Assembly (NCBI RefSeq): GCF_944321625.1
Contig: NZ_CALUMA010000091.1
Coordinates: forward strand, 1 to 58,223
Source: an uncultured Slackia sp.
GTDB lineage: Bacteria > Actinomycetota > Coriobacteriia > Coriobacteriales > Eggerthellaceae
DNA: 58,223 nucleotides
Direction: 5' to 3'
Shown here: positions 39,521-48,966 of the stretch, piece after piece
Layout: the number at the start of each line of letters is the position of its first letter
How positions within the stretch are numbered: position 1 is the stretch's first letter
Position numbers and translations under genes: made by a program
Notes under the pieces: generated by a model
What the model was told of the DNA's origin: nothing
Seen by the model: only the letters and a program-made list of their open reading frames with translations
The model's database searches: none

Positions 39521-42097
39521 ATGAAAGAGTACAACCCCCACGAGATCGAGCCGCGCTGGCAGAAGGTCTGGGAAGAGACCGAGCAGTACAAGATGGAGGG
39601 CGACGCATCCAAGCCCAAGAAGTACGTGCTGGAAATGTTCCCGTACCCTTCGGGCGACCCGCACATGGGTCATGCGCGCAACTACTCCATCGGCGACGTG
39701 ATCGCCCGCTACAACAAGATGCGCGGCTATGACGTGTTGCATCCCATGGGCTGGGACGCCTTTGGTCTGCCCGCCGAGAACGCGGCCATCAAGCACAACG
39801 GCCACCCCGCCACCTGGACTTACGGCAACATCGAAACCCAGCGCAGCGTGTTCAAGCGCATGGGCCTGTCGTACGACTGGGACCGCACGGTGCGCACGTG
39901 CGACAAGGAATACTACCGCTGGGGCCAGTGGATCTTCCTCAAGATGTGGGAGATGGGCCTGGTGGAGCGCCGCAGCAACCCCGTGAACTGGTGCGAATCG
40001 TGCCACACCGTGCTCGCCAACGAGCAGGTGACCGAGGGCGTGTGCTGGCGCTGCGGCAACCCGGTGGAGCGCCGCGAGCTGGAGCAGTGGTACTTCAAGA
40101 TCACCGACTACGCGCAGGAGCTGCTGGACGACCTGGACAAGCTGGAAGGCTGGCCCGAGCGCGTCAAGCAGATGCAAGCCAACTGGATTGGCCGCTCCGA
40201 GGGCGCCGAGGTCGATTTCGTGCTGTGCGACAAGGACGGCAACGCGCCCGCTGAGCCTACCGCCGACGACATTATTACCGTGTTCACCACGCGTGCCGAC
40301 ACGCTGTTCGGCTGCAGCTTCTTCGTGCTGGCGCCGGAGTACAAGGGCCTCAAAGAGCTGGTGGCCGGCTCCGAGCAGGAAGCCGCCGTGCTGGATCTCA
40401 TCGCCGCGTCCGAAAAGGTGAGCGCCGTGGAGCGCGCCCAGGGCGACCGCGAAAAGCACGGCGTGTTCACCGGCCGCTACGTGGTCAACCCCATCAACGG
40501 TCAGAAGGTGCCCGTGTGGGTGGCCGACTACGTTGTGGCCGACTACGGCACCGGAGCCGTCATGGCCGTGCCCTGCGGCGACCAGCGCGACTTCGAGTTC
40601 GCTCGCAAATACGACCTGCCCATCGTGCCCATCATCCTCATGGAGGACGAAATCGCGGCCATGGTCGAGGAATCCGGCAAGACGCGCGACGAGGTGATTG
40701 CCCAGTTCAGCGCCCAGACTGTCGATTGGGCTGAGGCGCACGCCGCCGAGGGCACGCTCGTGCAGTCCGGCAAGTACACTGGCATGATGGGCGGCAAGCA
40801 CTCCGCAGGCGAGGAGGCCATCGTGGCCGACCTGGAGGCCGCCGGCACCGGCCGTCGCAAGGTGGAGTTCCGCCTGCGTGACTGGCTGATCTCGCGTCAG
40901 CGCTACTGGGGCAACCCCATCCCCGCCATCTACTGCGACGACTGCGGCATCGTGCCCGTGCCCTATGAGGATCTGCCGGTCGAGCTGCCCATGGATCTGG
41001 ACATCACCAAGGGCGAGCAGCTGGCCGACCACAAGGAATTCGTGGAGTGCACCTGCCCCAAGTGCGGAAAGCCCGCGCGCCGCGAGACCGACACCATGGA
41101 CACGTTCACCTGCTCCAGCTGGTACTACCTGCGTTACTGCGACCCGCACAACGACCAGGCGCCGTTCGACCGCGAGCTGGTGAACCGCTATATGCCGGTG
41201 GACCAGTACATCGGCGGCATCGAGCACGCCATTCTGCACCTGCTGTATTCGCGCTTCTTCACCAAGGTGCTGCGCGACGCGGGCATGCTGGACTTCGACG
41301 AGCCGTTCACCAACCTGCTGTGCCAGGGCATGGTGAAGGATGAAAACGGCGAAACGATGTCCAAGTCCAAGGGCAACGTGGTATCGCCCGTGAAGATGAT
41401 GGACGCCTATGGTGCCGATGCCGTGCGTACCTACATCCTGTTCATGGCGCCGCCCGATAAGGACCTGGATTGGAACGAGGCCGGTCTGGGCGGCATCTAC
41501 CGCTTCCTCAACCGCGTGTGGCGCATCGTGTACGACCTGATGGGTCAGGCCGGCGAGGAGACGCTGTACCAGCCGGGCTCCGAGAGCCAGGCAGCGGAAG
41601 CCGCCAAGGTGCTGCTGCGCGAGCGCCATCGCGTGGTGGGCAAGGCGACCGACGACTTCGAGCGCAACAACTTCAACACTGCCATTTCGGCGATGATGGA
41701 GCTGGCCAACGCTGCGGGCGACTACCTGCGCAAGGCCGCGCCCGCCGCGCGCGACGCCGAGCTGGGTCGCGATGTGGCCGAGACGCTGGTGAAGCTGCTC
41801 TCGCCCATGGCCGCGCACATGACCGAAGAGCTGTGGCACACCGTGCTGGGCCACGAGGACAGCGTGCATGAGCAGGCATGGCCCGAGTTCGACCCCGAAA
41901 AGGCTAAGGCCGACGAGGTCGAGCTGGCCGTGCAGATCAACGGCAAGGTGAAGGCGCGCATCACCGTGGCCGCCGACGCCGCCGAGGATGCGATCATCGA
42001 AACCGCTCTCGAGGCCGCCGCGAACGCGATCGGCGACAAGACCGTGGTCAAGAAGATCGTGATTCCTGGTCGCCTGGTCAATATCGTTGTCAAGTAA
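39521..42097 (+). CDS. leuS: Leucyl-tRNA synthetase
   Basis: The 858-residue class I synthetase charges tRNA-Leu. [16 protein letters not shown] carries the HIGH-type motif, [13 protein letters not shown] is the KMSKS loop, and the CP1 editing domain shows [11 protein letters not shown] and [21 protein letters not shown] seven bases before the ATG at 39521 fixes the start. An in-frame GTG at 39413 lies inside the structured leader and is rejected. Codon bias is extreme, as in guaB. azlC and azlD, branched-chain amino-acid exporters, follow after a terminator. Confidence 0.98.
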   Translation: MKEYNPHEIEPRWQKVWEETEQYKMEGDASKPKKYVLEMFPYPSGDPHMGHARNYSIGDVIARYNKMRGYDVLHPMGWDAFGLPAENAAIKHNGHPATWTYGNIETQRSVFKRMGLSYDWDRTVRTCDKEYYRWGQWIFLKMWEMGLVERRSNPVNWCESCHTVLANEQVTEGVCWRCGNPVERRELEQWYFKITDYAQELLDDLDKLEGWPERVKQMQANWIGRSEGAEVDFVLCDKDGNAPAEPTADDIITVFTTRADTLFGCSFFVLAPEYKGLKELVAGSEQEAAVLDLIAASEKVSAVERAQGDREKHGVFTGRYVVNPINGQKVPVWVADYVVADYGTGAVMAVPCGDQRDFEFARKYDLPIVPIILMEDEIAAMVEESGKTRDEVIAQFSAQTVDWAEAHAAEGTLVQSGKYTGMMGGKHSAGEEAIVADLEAAGTGRRKVEFRLRDWLISRQRYWGNPIPAIYCDDCGIVPVPYEDLPVELPMDLDITKGEQLADHKEFVECTCPKCGKPARRETDTMDTFTCSSWYYLRYCDPHNDQAPFDRELVNRYMPVDQYIGGIEHAILHLLYSRFFTKVLRDAGMLDFDEPFTNLLCQGMVKDENGETMSKSKGNVVSPVKMMDAYGADAVRTYILFMAPPDKDLDWNEAGLGGIYRFLNRVWRIVYDLMGQAGEETLYQPGSESQAAEAAKVLLRERHRVVGKATDDFERNNFNTAISAMMELANAAGDYLRKAAPAARDAELGRDVAETLVKLLSPMAAHMTEELWHTVLGHEDSVHEQAWPEFDPEKAKADEVELAVQINGKVKARITVAADAAEDAIIETALEAAANAIGDKTVVKKIVIPGRLVNIVVK

Positions 42098-42127
42098 CGG
42101 GTCCGAAAGACTCGCAGGTTCGATGCG

Positions 42128-42158
42128 AAGGAACCGTCCTCAACGGGCGGTTCCTTTT
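42128..42158 (+). terminator. Terminator after leuS
   Basis: AGGAACCG and CGGTTCCT pair around a short GC-rich loop, followed directly by TTTTT. Confidence 0.85.
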
Positions 42159-42179
42159 TCGTAGAAGGAAGGAGGGCGC

Positions 42180-43058
42180 ATGTTCGATTCGTCTTCGCCT
42201 GAGGCGCGGGGGCTTTCGATGGCGCAGGTCAAAGCCGTAGTGCGGGCCGACGCCGCCGTGGCCATCGGGTATGTGATCGTGGGCATCCCATTCGGCATGA
42301 TCGGGGCCAGCCTCGGGTTCGAGCCGCTTCAGGTGTTCATGCTGTCGTTCTTCTTTCTGTCGGGAGCCGGCCAGGCCATGATGCAGAACATGCTCATGGC
42401 GGGCTTCGCCATGCCTACGGTGCTCGCCAGCGTGATGCTGGTGTCATCGAGGCACATCTTGTACAGCGCCGCCATGGCGCCATATACGCGCGGCATGAGG
42501 TTCCTCCGTCGGTTCGCGTTCGCGTGGAACCTGACCGACGAGGGATTCGGCGTGAACATGGACCGCCTTTCTTCCGGGGAGCGCTGGACCGCGAACCAGA
42601 TAATCGCCGTGAACACCGCGAACCAGGTGCTGTGGGGCGTATCCACGTTCGCCGGCGCGGTTCTGGTCAATTTCATCTCGCTGCCTGCCGCTATGGCGAG
42701 TTTCGGCGTGACCTGCATCTTCGTGTGCATGCTGGTGGGCCAGCTCAAGGGCGCGAGCACGTTTTTGGCTGCGGGTGCCGCCATCGCTGGCGTGTTTGTC
42801 GCGAAGCTCGCGGGCCTTGATGGCATCGCTGTGATTTTGGGCGCGATTATCGGTGTTGCTGTCGGTTTCTTTGCTGGCGAAAAGCTGGGCCATGGCGGTG
42901 ACGGGGAAAGACTTTCTAACGGTGATAATCCTGCCGGCGCTTCGAACCGAATGAACGAAAAGGACGATGTGGCGCCATCGTGCGCGACCGCCTCTGCTTC
43001 GTTGACGCCGTCTACCTCGCTTTGCACGGGAGAGGAGGCGCGCGATGCCCTGGCCTGA
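42180..43058 (+). CDS. azlC: AzlC-family branched-chain amino-acid exporter, large subunit
   Basis: The 292-residue membrane protein has about seven or eight hydrophobic segments. It shows AVAIGYVIVGIPFGMIG at the start and VSSRHILYSAAMAPY, both typical of AzlC/YgaZ. With AzlD it exports branched-chain amino acids. GAAGGAGGGCGC precedes the ATG. A hydrophilic tail of about 50 residues follows the last helix and is longer than usual. Its end overlaps azlD by 14 bases. Being next to leuS suggests a shared link to leucine level. Confidence 0.92.
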   Translation: MFDSSSPEARGLSMAQVKAVVRADAAVAIGYVIVGIPFGMIGASLGFEPLQVFMLSFFFLSGAGQAMMQNMLMAGFAMPTVLASVMLVSSRHILYSAAMAPYTRGMRFLRRFAFAWNLTDEGFGVNMDRLSSGERWTANQIIAVNTANQVLWGVSTFAGAVLVNFISLPAAMASFGVTCIFVCMLVGQLKGASTFLAAGAAIAGVFVAKLAGLDGIAVILGAIIGVAVGFFAGEKLGHGGDGERLSNGDNPAGASNRMNEKDDVAPSCATASASLTPSTSLCTGEEARDALA

Positions 43059-43374
43059 GTTTCTTCCTCTGTTCGCGTTCATGTGCATCGGCATGTATTT
43101 GATGCGTCTCATTCCTATCAGCGTGCTTTCCGACCGCGAGCTTTCGCCGCGCACCAAAACGCTTCTGGGCTATATCCCGCCCGCGTGCTTCGCGGCACTC
43201 GTCGCCAACGACCTGCTTTCTCCCAGCATGTTTGCAAACGGCATTTGGCCTGGCCTTATGCCGCTCATTGCTACAGCCGTGGTGGTGCTGGTGGCCGCCA
43301 AGACCAAGAGCATGGTGTGGTGCATCGTCGTGGGCATCGCGATGTACGCGCTTCTGGGGTTTGTGCCGCTGTAG
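43045..43374 (+). CDS. azlD: AzlD-family branched-chain amino-acid exporter, small subunit
   Basis: The 109-residue protein has four hydrophobic segments and the family pattern MYLMRLIPISVL, LGYIPPACFAALVAND, ending LLGFVPL. It is the partner of AzlC in the export pair. Its ATG lies inside the end of azlC, so translation is coupled. Length and order match the azlCD pair in other bacteria. Confidence 0.93.
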   Translation: MPWPEFLPLFAFMCIGMYLMRLIPISVLSDRELSPRTKTLLGYIPPACFAALVANDLLSPSMFANGIWPGLMPLIATAVVVLVAAKTKSMVWCIVVGIAMYALLGFVPL

Positions 43375-43618
43375 GATTCCGCAAGTCCCTGCGCACTCAT
43401 GGTTTCGTTCTGGCGTTCCGATGCTCATTCGATGCAGTTGAGATGCTGCGCATGTGGAGGTTGGACGGGCCGGCTTTTTATCGGCCATGCGTAGGCTAGG
43501 ATGATGCTTCAACTTTTCTTGAAGTTTGTTAAGGCATTTGCGCGCAACAAACCCAAGCGCGTCGGGTGCCAGAGGGCGATTGATCGATGGCGAGGCATCG
43601 GAAAGGACGGTCGGCAGC

Positions 43619-44260
43619 GTGATTCGCGGCATATTCAAAGGCATTGCCAGCGTGCTCTTGCTTGCTGTTCTTGCCCTCGTGGGAATCAACGCGTGGACGG
43701 TGCTTTCGGTCAAGCCGCATATCGAGCCTACTCCTGCTGCCGTTGCGGAATCGGGGCAGACGTACGACTGCATCATCGTGCTGGGCGCCAGCGTCTATGC
43801 CGACGGCACGCTTTCTCCCATCTTGAAAAACCGCGTCGATGCTGCCATCGAGCTGTACAACCAGGGCGTGGCTCCTATCATTGTCATGTCGGGCGACGGG
43901 CGCGCTTCCAACTACGATGAGCCCACCACCATGAAGGAATACGCCATCAACCAGGGCGTTCCTGCCGATGCCGTCTACTGCGATCCCGGCGGGTATCACA
44001 CTTATGACACCATGTGGCGTGTCCATAGCGTGTTCGGGGCGCAGAGCTCGGTGGTGGTCACGCAGGAATATCACCTGTATCGCGCCGTATACGATGCGCG
44101 TGGCGTGGGCATGGACGCCATAGGCGCGGTGAGCGACACGGGCACCTATGAGAACCAGCTGTGGTATGACGTGCGCGAATGCGCCGGTCGCGTGCAGGAT
44201 TTCTTCCAGGTGCTCACGAACGCCGTCCCCGACAATCCTTACGTTGACGTCGAGGTGTAA
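43619..44260 (+). CDS. YdcF/SanA-like DUF218 membrane protein
   Basis: The 213-residue protein has one N-terminal membrane helix (GIASVLLLAVLALVGINAW) and an outer DUF218 domain. IIVLGASVYADGTLSPILKNRVDAA, IIVMSGDG, EPTTMKEYAINQGVP and VVVTQEYHLYRA are the expected blocks of SanA/ElyC/YdcF proteins. These act in envelope integrity or vancomycin sensitivity in other bacteria. GGAAAGGA at 43600 favours the GTG at 43619, with 11 bases between. The frame is open to 43526 and an earlier start cannot be fully excluded. Confidence 0.85.
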   Translation: MIRGIFKGIASVLLLAVLALVGINAWTVLSVKPHIEPTPAAVAESGQTYDCIIVLGASVYADGTLSPILKNRVDAAIELYNQGVAPIIVMSGDGRASNYDEPTTMKEYAINQGVPADAVYCDPGGYHTYDTMWRVHSVFGAQSSVVVTQEYHLYRAVYDARGVGMDAIGAVSDTGTYENQLWYDVRECAGRVQDFFQVLTNAVPDNPYVDVEV

Positions 44261-44329
44261 GTTCGAATTCATGTGTCCGCAGGGGTGATATGCGGATTGC
44301 TTTTGACTCAAGTTGGTTTAAGGCGCTCG

Positions 44330-44351
44330 GTCCTCGTGCTGGGCGCCTTTT
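44330..44351 (+). terminator. Terminator after the DUF218 gene
   Basis: AAGGCGC and GCGCCTT pair around a 6- to 8-base GC loop, followed by TTG and a mixed tail. Confidence 0.65.
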
Positions 44352-44407
44352 GTGTGCGCATCAGCGATCGCAGCATGCCGCCGACCGCTGGGCGAATCGT
44401 GTGCGCA

Positions 44408-44467
44408 TTGCACTCTAGCACGCTGCTGTGCTATACTCTTGCTCGCACACTTTAGCACGCTAAAGTG
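44408..44467 (+). promoter_or_regulatory. Promoter with two copies of a palindromic operator, before the amino-acid ABC operon
   Basis: TTGCAC (44408-44413) and TATACT (44432-44437) are 18 bases apart. CACTTTAGC and GCTAAAGTG form a perfect dyad around AC at 44448-44467, just after the transcript start. An imperfect copy, CACTCTAGC..GCTGCTGTG, fills the spacer at 44411-44430. The centres are 37 bases apart. A repressor bound at both would block the promoter. Confidence 0.7.
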
Positions 44468-44557
44468 CCACCAAGGAAAAAGCACGCCGCCCTTCGCGTC
44501 AAACGCAATGCGGCGGCCAATGAAACGCTAGAAAATGATTCAAGGAGAGGGATCGAT

Positions 44558-45406
44558 ATGCTGAGAAGAAAATTCGTGATGCTGATGGGTACGGCTGCGG
44601 TTGCCGCGATGTCGGGTTCTATGCTTGCCGGCTGCTCGGGCGGCTCCAAGGACGCTGCAGAGGGCGGCGACGCGTCTGCCGCTACCGACCCTTCTTCTCT
44701 GACCACCTTCATCGTGGGCTTTGACCAGTCGTACCCGCCGTACGGCTTCGTGGGCGACGACGGCGAGTTCACCGGATTCGACCTGGATCTTGCGGCCGAG
44801 GTGTGCGAGCGCAACGGCTGGACGCTGCAGCTTGAGGCTATCGACTGGGACGCCAAGGACACGCTTCTCAACAGCGGCGCTATCACCTGCATCTGGAACG
44901 GCTTTACCATGGAGGGGCGCGAGAACGACTACACCTTCTCCGAGCCCTACATGCTCAACGAGCAGGTTGTGGTGGTGAAGGCTGACAGCGGCATCGCTTC
45001 TCTCGATGATCTTGCGGGCAAGGCTGTTATCACCCAGGTCGATTCCGCGGCGCTTGACGTGCTTGAGGGCGGCATGGCCGATCTGGCTGCCACGTTCGCC
45101 AGCCTGGAAACCATCGGCGATTACAACACCGCGTTTATGCAGCTCGAGTCCGGTGCCGTCGATGCCGTGGCGTGCGACCTGTCCATCGCTCAGTACCAGA
45201 TGAGCGCGAAGCCCGACGTGTACACCCAGCTTGATGAGGCGCTTTCGTCCGAGCACTACGCCGTTGGCTTCAAGAAGGGCGACACCGATCTGGCCGACAC
45301 CGTGAACGCGACGCTCAAAGAAATGGTCGCCGACGGTACGGTCGAGGAGCTGTGCGACAAGTATGCCGAGTACGGCCTGACCTACGATAACTGGATTCTG
45401 GCGTAA
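44558..45406 (+). CDS. Polar amino-acid ABC transporter, substrate-binding lipoprotein
   Basis: The 282-residue protein has a basic start, hydrophobic stretch and lipobox LAGC, so it is anchored on the outer face. FIVGFDQSYPPYGFVGDDGEFTGFDLDLA is the hallmark of family 3 solute-binding proteins. Later IWNGFTM, EGRENDYTFSEPYM and VKADSGI fit as well. AAGGAGAGG decides the ATG at 44558. It feeds the permease at 45661 and the ATPase at 46552. The exact amino acid is not predictable by eye. Confidence 0.93.
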   Translation: MLRRKFVMLMGTAAVAAMSGSMLAGCSGGSKDAAEGGDASAATDPSSLTTFIVGFDQSYPPYGFVGDDGEFTGFDLDLAAEVCERNGWTLQLEAIDWDAKDTLLNSGAITCIWNGFTMEGRENDYTFSEPYMLNEQVVVVKADSGIASLDDLAGKAVITQVDSAALDVLEGGMADLAATFASLETIGDYNTAFMQLESGAVDAVACDLSIAQYQMSAKPDVYTQLDEALSSEHYAVGFKKGDTDLADTVNATLKEMVADGTVEELCDKYAEYGLTYDNWILA

Positions 45407-45497
45407 CTCGAAATGCAGGCTGTTGCGGTGCGACGATTGGCGAAGTTAGCAAGCAAAACCTTCGCGACTGGTAACGGCGATCAGCCTGATAAGGCAC

Positions 45498-45527
45498 AAT
45501 CGCGGGAGGAATTTTCCTTCCGCGATT
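45498..45527 (+). terminator. Strong hairpin between binding protein and permease genes
   Basis: AATCGCGGGAGGA and TCCTTCCGCGATT form a 13-base stem with one G-T pair. No T run follows. It may lower expression of the downstream genes relative to the binding protein, as is common in ABC operons. Confidence 0.55.
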
Positions 45528-45660
45528 TGCGCGTGTAGGGGTAGAATGGCTCTTCACGTTTTTAGCGTGTGGGCCAGGCGGGCTTCGCAAAACCATGTGT
45601 GCCGCATGCGTCGCGAGAGGGCATGCACCGCGCATCAGAATGTTGGAGAAAGGGACGTTC

Positions 45661-46314
45661 GTGGAAATAACCACCATGCTGACGATGCTGGGAGAAGGCT
45701 TCCTGGTAACGCTGCAGATTTTCTTCCTGACGCTCATCGGATCGCTTCCGTTAGGCATCGTGGTGGCGCTGGGACGCATGAGCCGCTTCAAGCCGCTCGC
45801 GCTTATCGTGCGCTTCTATATCTCGGTCATGCGCGGTACGCCGCTCATGCTGCAGATGTTCGCCATCTACTTCGCGCCGTATTACGTGTTCGGCATCGAG
45901 CTGACTACCGATTCCAAGTTCAACGCCACCATCATCGCGTTCATCATTAATTACGCGGCATATTTCGCCGAAATCTATCGTAGCGGCATCCAATCCATCC
46001 CCAAGGGTCAGTATGAGGCTGCCGAGGTGCTGGGCTACTCGCGCCTGCAGACGTTTGGCAAAATCGTGCTGCCCCAGGTGGTTAAGCGCATCCTTCCCGC
46101 CATGGGCAACGAGATCATCACGCTGGTGAAGGACACGTCGCTCGCGTTCGCCATCGGCGTGGCCGAGATGTTCAGCACCGCCAAGGCGCTCGTGGCGTCG
46201 CAGGTGAGCATGGTGCCGTTCGTGATCGCCGCCGTGTTCTACTGGGTGTTCAACTTCGTGGTGGAGGTCGTGCTCAACCGCGTGGAAAAGAAACTCGACT
46301 ATTACCACGACTAA
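45661..46314 (+). CDS. Polar amino-acid ABC transporter permease
   Basis: The 217-residue protein has about five membrane segments. It shows the EAA loop QYEAAEVLGYSRLQTFGKIVLPQ, which docks on the ATPase, and the family pattern FYISVMRGTPLMLQMFAIYF. GAGAAAGGGA before the GTG at 45661 decides the start. An ATG at 45640 is possible but has no ribosome site. It acts with the binding protein at 44558 and the ATPase at 46552 as an amino-acid importer. Confidence 0.93.
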   Translation: MEITTMLTMLGEGFLVTLQIFFLTLIGSLPLGIVVALGRMSRFKPLALIVRFYISVMRGTPLMLQMFAIYFAPYYVFGIELTTDSKFNATIIAFIINYAAYFAEIYRSGIQSIPKGQYEAAEVLGYSRLQTFGKIVLPQVVKRILPAMGNEIITLVKDTSLAFAIGVAEMFSTAKALVASQVSMVPFVIAAVFYWVFNFVVEVVLNRVEKKLDYYHD

Positions 46315-46480
46315 CGGGTTGCGCCGTTCTGCCCGAACGGCGCTGCCACGCGTGGGACGCTGCGACGCTGCGAACGAATCTGGCGGCCGTTTTGCCCCTT
46401 GTTTGGGGCACGGCGCCGCACGAAGGCGGCTTGGCCCCAAGGCGGGGCAACTCGACTCGCCGGATTCGTTCTCGCTGTTT
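46315..46480 (+). ncRNA. Structured repeat element, copy B
   Basis: It begins right after the permease stop codon. Hairpin GCGCCGTTC (46321-46329) pairs with GAACGGCGC (46335-46343). The main arm has ACGAATC (46374-46380) with GATTCGT (46463-46469), TTGCCCC (46392-46398) with GGGGCAA (46444-46450), TTGGGGC (46403-46409) with GCCCCAA (46434-46440), and tip GCCGC/GCGGC (46415-46430). Compared with copy A the helices are kept while the paired bases are exchanged, even CCCC/GGGG turned to GGGG/CCCC. Confidence 0.6.
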
Positions 46481-46551
46481 CGTTCCGTTTCCGTAGATCG
46501 AGTGCATGCTGCTTGTATGATGTAGTTGCTCCCAAAGGTTAAGGAGTGTTC

Positions 46552-47325
46552 ATGTCTGATACGAACCCTATTGTGCGCATGGCGCACGTGAAGAAGAGTT
46601 TCGGCGAGGTCGAGGTGCTGAAGGATATCTCGCTGGAGGTGTACCCCGGCGAGGTGGTGGCCGTGATCGGCCCGTCGGGCGGCGGCAAGTCGACGCTTTT
46701 GCGGTGCGCGACGCTGCTGGAAACGTTCGACGCGGGCGAGCTGTCCTACGGCGATTTGCAGGTGGCGCACACCGAGGGAGGCAAGGCCGTCTATGGCGCC
46801 AAGGACGTGATTAAGCAGGCGAAATCGCGCTTTGGTCTGGTGTTTCAAAACTACAACCTGTTCCCGCACTACACGGTGCTCAAGAACATCATGGATGCGC
46901 CCGTCAGCGTGCAGAAGCGCGACAAGGCAGAGGTTGAGCGTCAGGCGCGCGAGCTTATTGCCAAGATGGGCCTGGAGGGTAACGAGGGCAAGGTGCCCTG
47001 CGAGCTCTCCGGCGGCCAGCAGCAGCGCGTGAGCATCGCGCGTGCGTTATGCATGAACCCCGAGATCGTGTTCTTCGACGAGCCCACGAGCGCGCTTGAC
47101 CCCGAGCTCACCGGCGAGGTGCTCAAGGTGATCAAACAGCTTGCGACCGAGCACATGACCATGGTGGTGGTTACGCATGAGATGCAATTCGCACGCGACG
47201 TGGCTGATCGCATCGTGTTCATGGACGGCGGCGTGATCGTGGAAGAGGGTCCTGCCGATCAGGTAATCAATCATCCCCAGCACAAGCGCACGCAGGACTT
47301 CCTGGCGCGGTACGAAAACAACTAG
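46552..47325 (+). CDS. Polar amino-acid ABC transporter ATP-binding protein
   Basis: The 257-residue ATPase has Walker [12 protein letters not shown] loop FQNYNLFPH, signature LSGGQQQR, Walker [14 protein letters not shown] and switch His in VTHEM, all intact. It is of the GlnQ/ArtP type. AAGGAG at 46540 fits the ATG at 46552, and the GTG at 46546 is too close to it. It completes the importer with the genes at 44558 and 45661. Copy B of the structured repeat splits it from the permease. A terminator follows. Confidence 0.95.
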   Translation: MSDTNPIVRMAHVKKSFGEVEVLKDISLEVYPGEVVAVIGPSGGGKSTLLRCATLLETFDAGELSYGDLQVAHTEGGKAVYGAKDVIKQAKSRFGLVFQNYNLFPHYTVLKNIMDAPVSVQKRDKAEVERQARELIAKMGLEGNEGKVPCELSGGQQQRVSIARALCMNPEIVFFDEPTSALDPELTGEVLKVIKQLATEHMTMVVVTHEMQFARDVADRIVFMDGGVIVEEGPADQVINHPQHKRTQDFLARYENN

Positions 47326-47354
47326 ATTTCACCATCGCATATTCGCAAGAAAGC

Positions 47355-47383
47355 AGAGCCCCGATATTGCCGGGGCTCTTTTC
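47355..47383 (+). terminator. Terminator after the ABC ATPase gene
   Basis: AGAGCCCCG and CGGGGCTCT pair around ATATTGC, followed by TTTTCG. Confidence 0.85.
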
Positions 47384-47410
47384 GTATGGGATTGCGGGGC
47401 CCCTCTGGCA

Positions 47411-47711
47411 GCCAACTTTTTGCGTTTGGTGGACATTTTGAAATTCACATTTGCGATGTTGGCAATTTCTTTCGTTCGGTGGACGCCCTGACAGAAAATC
47501 TCGCCACTTTTCATCGATTGGTTTACCAATTTGGCTTATGAGCATCGTAAAGTGGTCCGGCTTCGGTGCACAATCGGCGATTTTTGGAGGAAAGGTCGAA
47601 CTACCGAAAAAAGTTGCCTAAAAAGTTTTGTTTGAATGTCCACCGAACGAAAGAAATTGCCAAACCAGGAAATAGGAATTCCGAAACGTCCACCAAACGC
47701 AAAGTATTGCC
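47411..47711. repeat. Inverted repeat IR-2 with paired 24-nt blocks
   Basis: Two 24-nt blocks (47411-47434 and 47461-47484) lie 50 nt apart in the left arm. Both end in GGTGGAC and carry TTGCGTTTGG or TTTCGTTCGG. Two inverted blocks (47638-47661 and 47688-47711) lie 50 nt apart in the right arm. Outer blocks match outer, inner match inner. The 26-nt spacers are partly alike and the centre is 153 nt. Short ORFs on both strands read through it (VHRTKEIA words), which reflects the symmetry. The rest of the gap 47326-47819 holds no gene. Confidence 0.7.
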
Positions 47712-47819
47712 ATCAGATAGCGAGAGGAATTTCCCTGAGACGCAAGACGACGAGTGCCGCGGCGGGGGACGCTTCCGCGTGCGTCTTCATCGTGGGCAAC
47801 ACTTTTGCTGTCGGAGACG

Positions 47820-48755
47820 TTATTGGTACGAATAGAACCCTTCGCCGGCGGCAATGCCTGTTTTGCCGGCGTCGATCTTTTCCTTGAGGAGCGCGGCGAT
47901 TTTGCCCGGCACCGATTCAGGGTCGTTTGCCTGCGGATTCATGGCCACGATGTTGTAGGCGGTGGTCAGCCCCACGATGTCCAGGATGCGGAAGGGACCC
48001 ATCGGCGCACCGGTGGCAAGCATCCACGTTTTGTCGATGACCTCGGGTTCTGCCACGCCCGTAGCGTAAAGTGCCTGCGCCGAGTTGAGGAACGGTACCA
48101 GCATGCTGTTAAGGATGTAGCCGGGCTGCTCTTTATGAAGCGGCAACGGCACCATCCCGATGGCGGCAGCGAAGTCTACCACGGCGTCGAATGCCTCTTG
48201 CGAGGTGCCCGCATGCCCCATGACCTCAGCGGTGTTATTCTTCCAAATCTGGTTGGCAAAGTGCAGCGCCAGATATTTTTCGGGGCGGCCGGTGGCTTCG
48301 GCGAACATGCTAGGCAGAAGCGTGGATGAATTGGTGACCACGATGGCGCGCTCCGGCAGGTGGGCGGCTAGTTCGGTATAGAACGCGGTCTTTTGGGCGG
48401 GGTCTTCGGCGATGGCCTCGATGACCAGGTCGGCGTCGCGGGCGGCTTCCTCATAGCTGGTGGTGAAGCGAATGCTTGCGAGCGCCTTGTGCGCTTTGGC
48501 CTTGAGCGCGTCGAGCTCTTCGGCGCTCGCGTCGGATGCTGCTAGTCCGCGGCAGTAGGCGGCGAGGTCGGTCTTCATGGCCTCGAGCGCATCAACGTAG
48601 GTTTGCGCCAATCCGGCGAATTTGGGCTTGGCGCGCTTTATGGACGCGTCGCTGCGCACCCATACCGTGACGTTGAATCCTTTGAAGGCGGTCTGGAACG
48701 CGATCTGGCTTCCCAGCACGCCTGCGCCTGCAACGGTGACGTTTTTGATTTCCAT
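47820..48755 (-). CDS. 3-hydroxyacyl-CoA (3-hydroxybutyryl-CoA) dehydrogenase
   Basis: The 311-residue enzyme opens with a Rossmann motif, VTVAGAGVLGSQIAFQTA, for NAD binding. It continues with VIEAIAEDPAQKTAFY and VVTNSSTLLPS, ALHFANQIWKNN with the catalytic His, and a C-terminal helical domain (QPGYILNSMLVPFLNSA). This is the single-domain Hbd type acting in butyrate or fatty-acid beta oxidation. GAGGAGCAG before the ATG at 48755 supports the start, and the 27-residue upstream extension is rejected. No other beta-oxidation gene is near. Confidence 0.9.
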   Translation of the reverse strand: MEIKNVTVAGAGVLGSQIAFQTAFKGFNVTVWVRSDASIKRAKPKFAGLAQTYVDALEAMKTDLAAYCRGLAASDASAEELDALKAKAHKALASIRFTTSYEEAARDADLVIEAIAEDPAQKTAFYTELAAHLPERAIVVTNSSTLLPSMFAEATGRPEKYLALHFANQIWKNNTAEVMGHAGTSQEAFDAVVDFAAAIGMVPLPLHKEQPGYILNSMLVPFLNSAQALYATGVAEPEVIDKTWMLATGAPMGPFRILDIVGLTTAYNIVAMNPQANDPESVPGKIAALLKEKIDAGKTGIAAGEGFYSYQ

Positions 48756-48859
48756 GGCTGCTCCTCTTCGTATGTAGCCTGTTAGATTTGGCCGCAGCGT
48801 ACATGGCGACCTCGCGTCATGGGGAAGACGCCGCACGAGAAGAACAGAGTTGAGGCAAC

Positions 48860-48885
48860 AAAAAGGGGAGCCCGAAGGCTCCCCG
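48860..48885 (-). terminator. Terminator after the HPF gene
   Basis: On the minus strand GGGGAGCC and GGGCTCCCC pair around TTC and run into TTTTT. Confidence 0.85.
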
Positions 48886-48966
48886 ATGGTTTGTGTGCGG
48901 TTTGCGTTGAGCGTGCCGCATCGTTGTGGCGTGCCGCTTGCGAAGCCGCGTGCGCCGAACGCCCCG

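Noticed and set aside
39509..41869. Long minus-strand frame (786 codons) across leuS
   Set aside because: It mirrors the highly biased leuS codons. His/Val/Gly-rich translation without domains shows a shadow frame.
47411..47711. CRISPR-like array
   Set aside because: The four blocks are in inverted pairs and not direct repeats, the blocks are imperfect, and no cas genes exist in the window.
47566..47835. Small protein genes within IR-2, and likewise in IR-1 and IR-3
   Set aside because: Similar peptides arise on both strands because the DNA is an inverted repeat. No ribosome sites or families support them.
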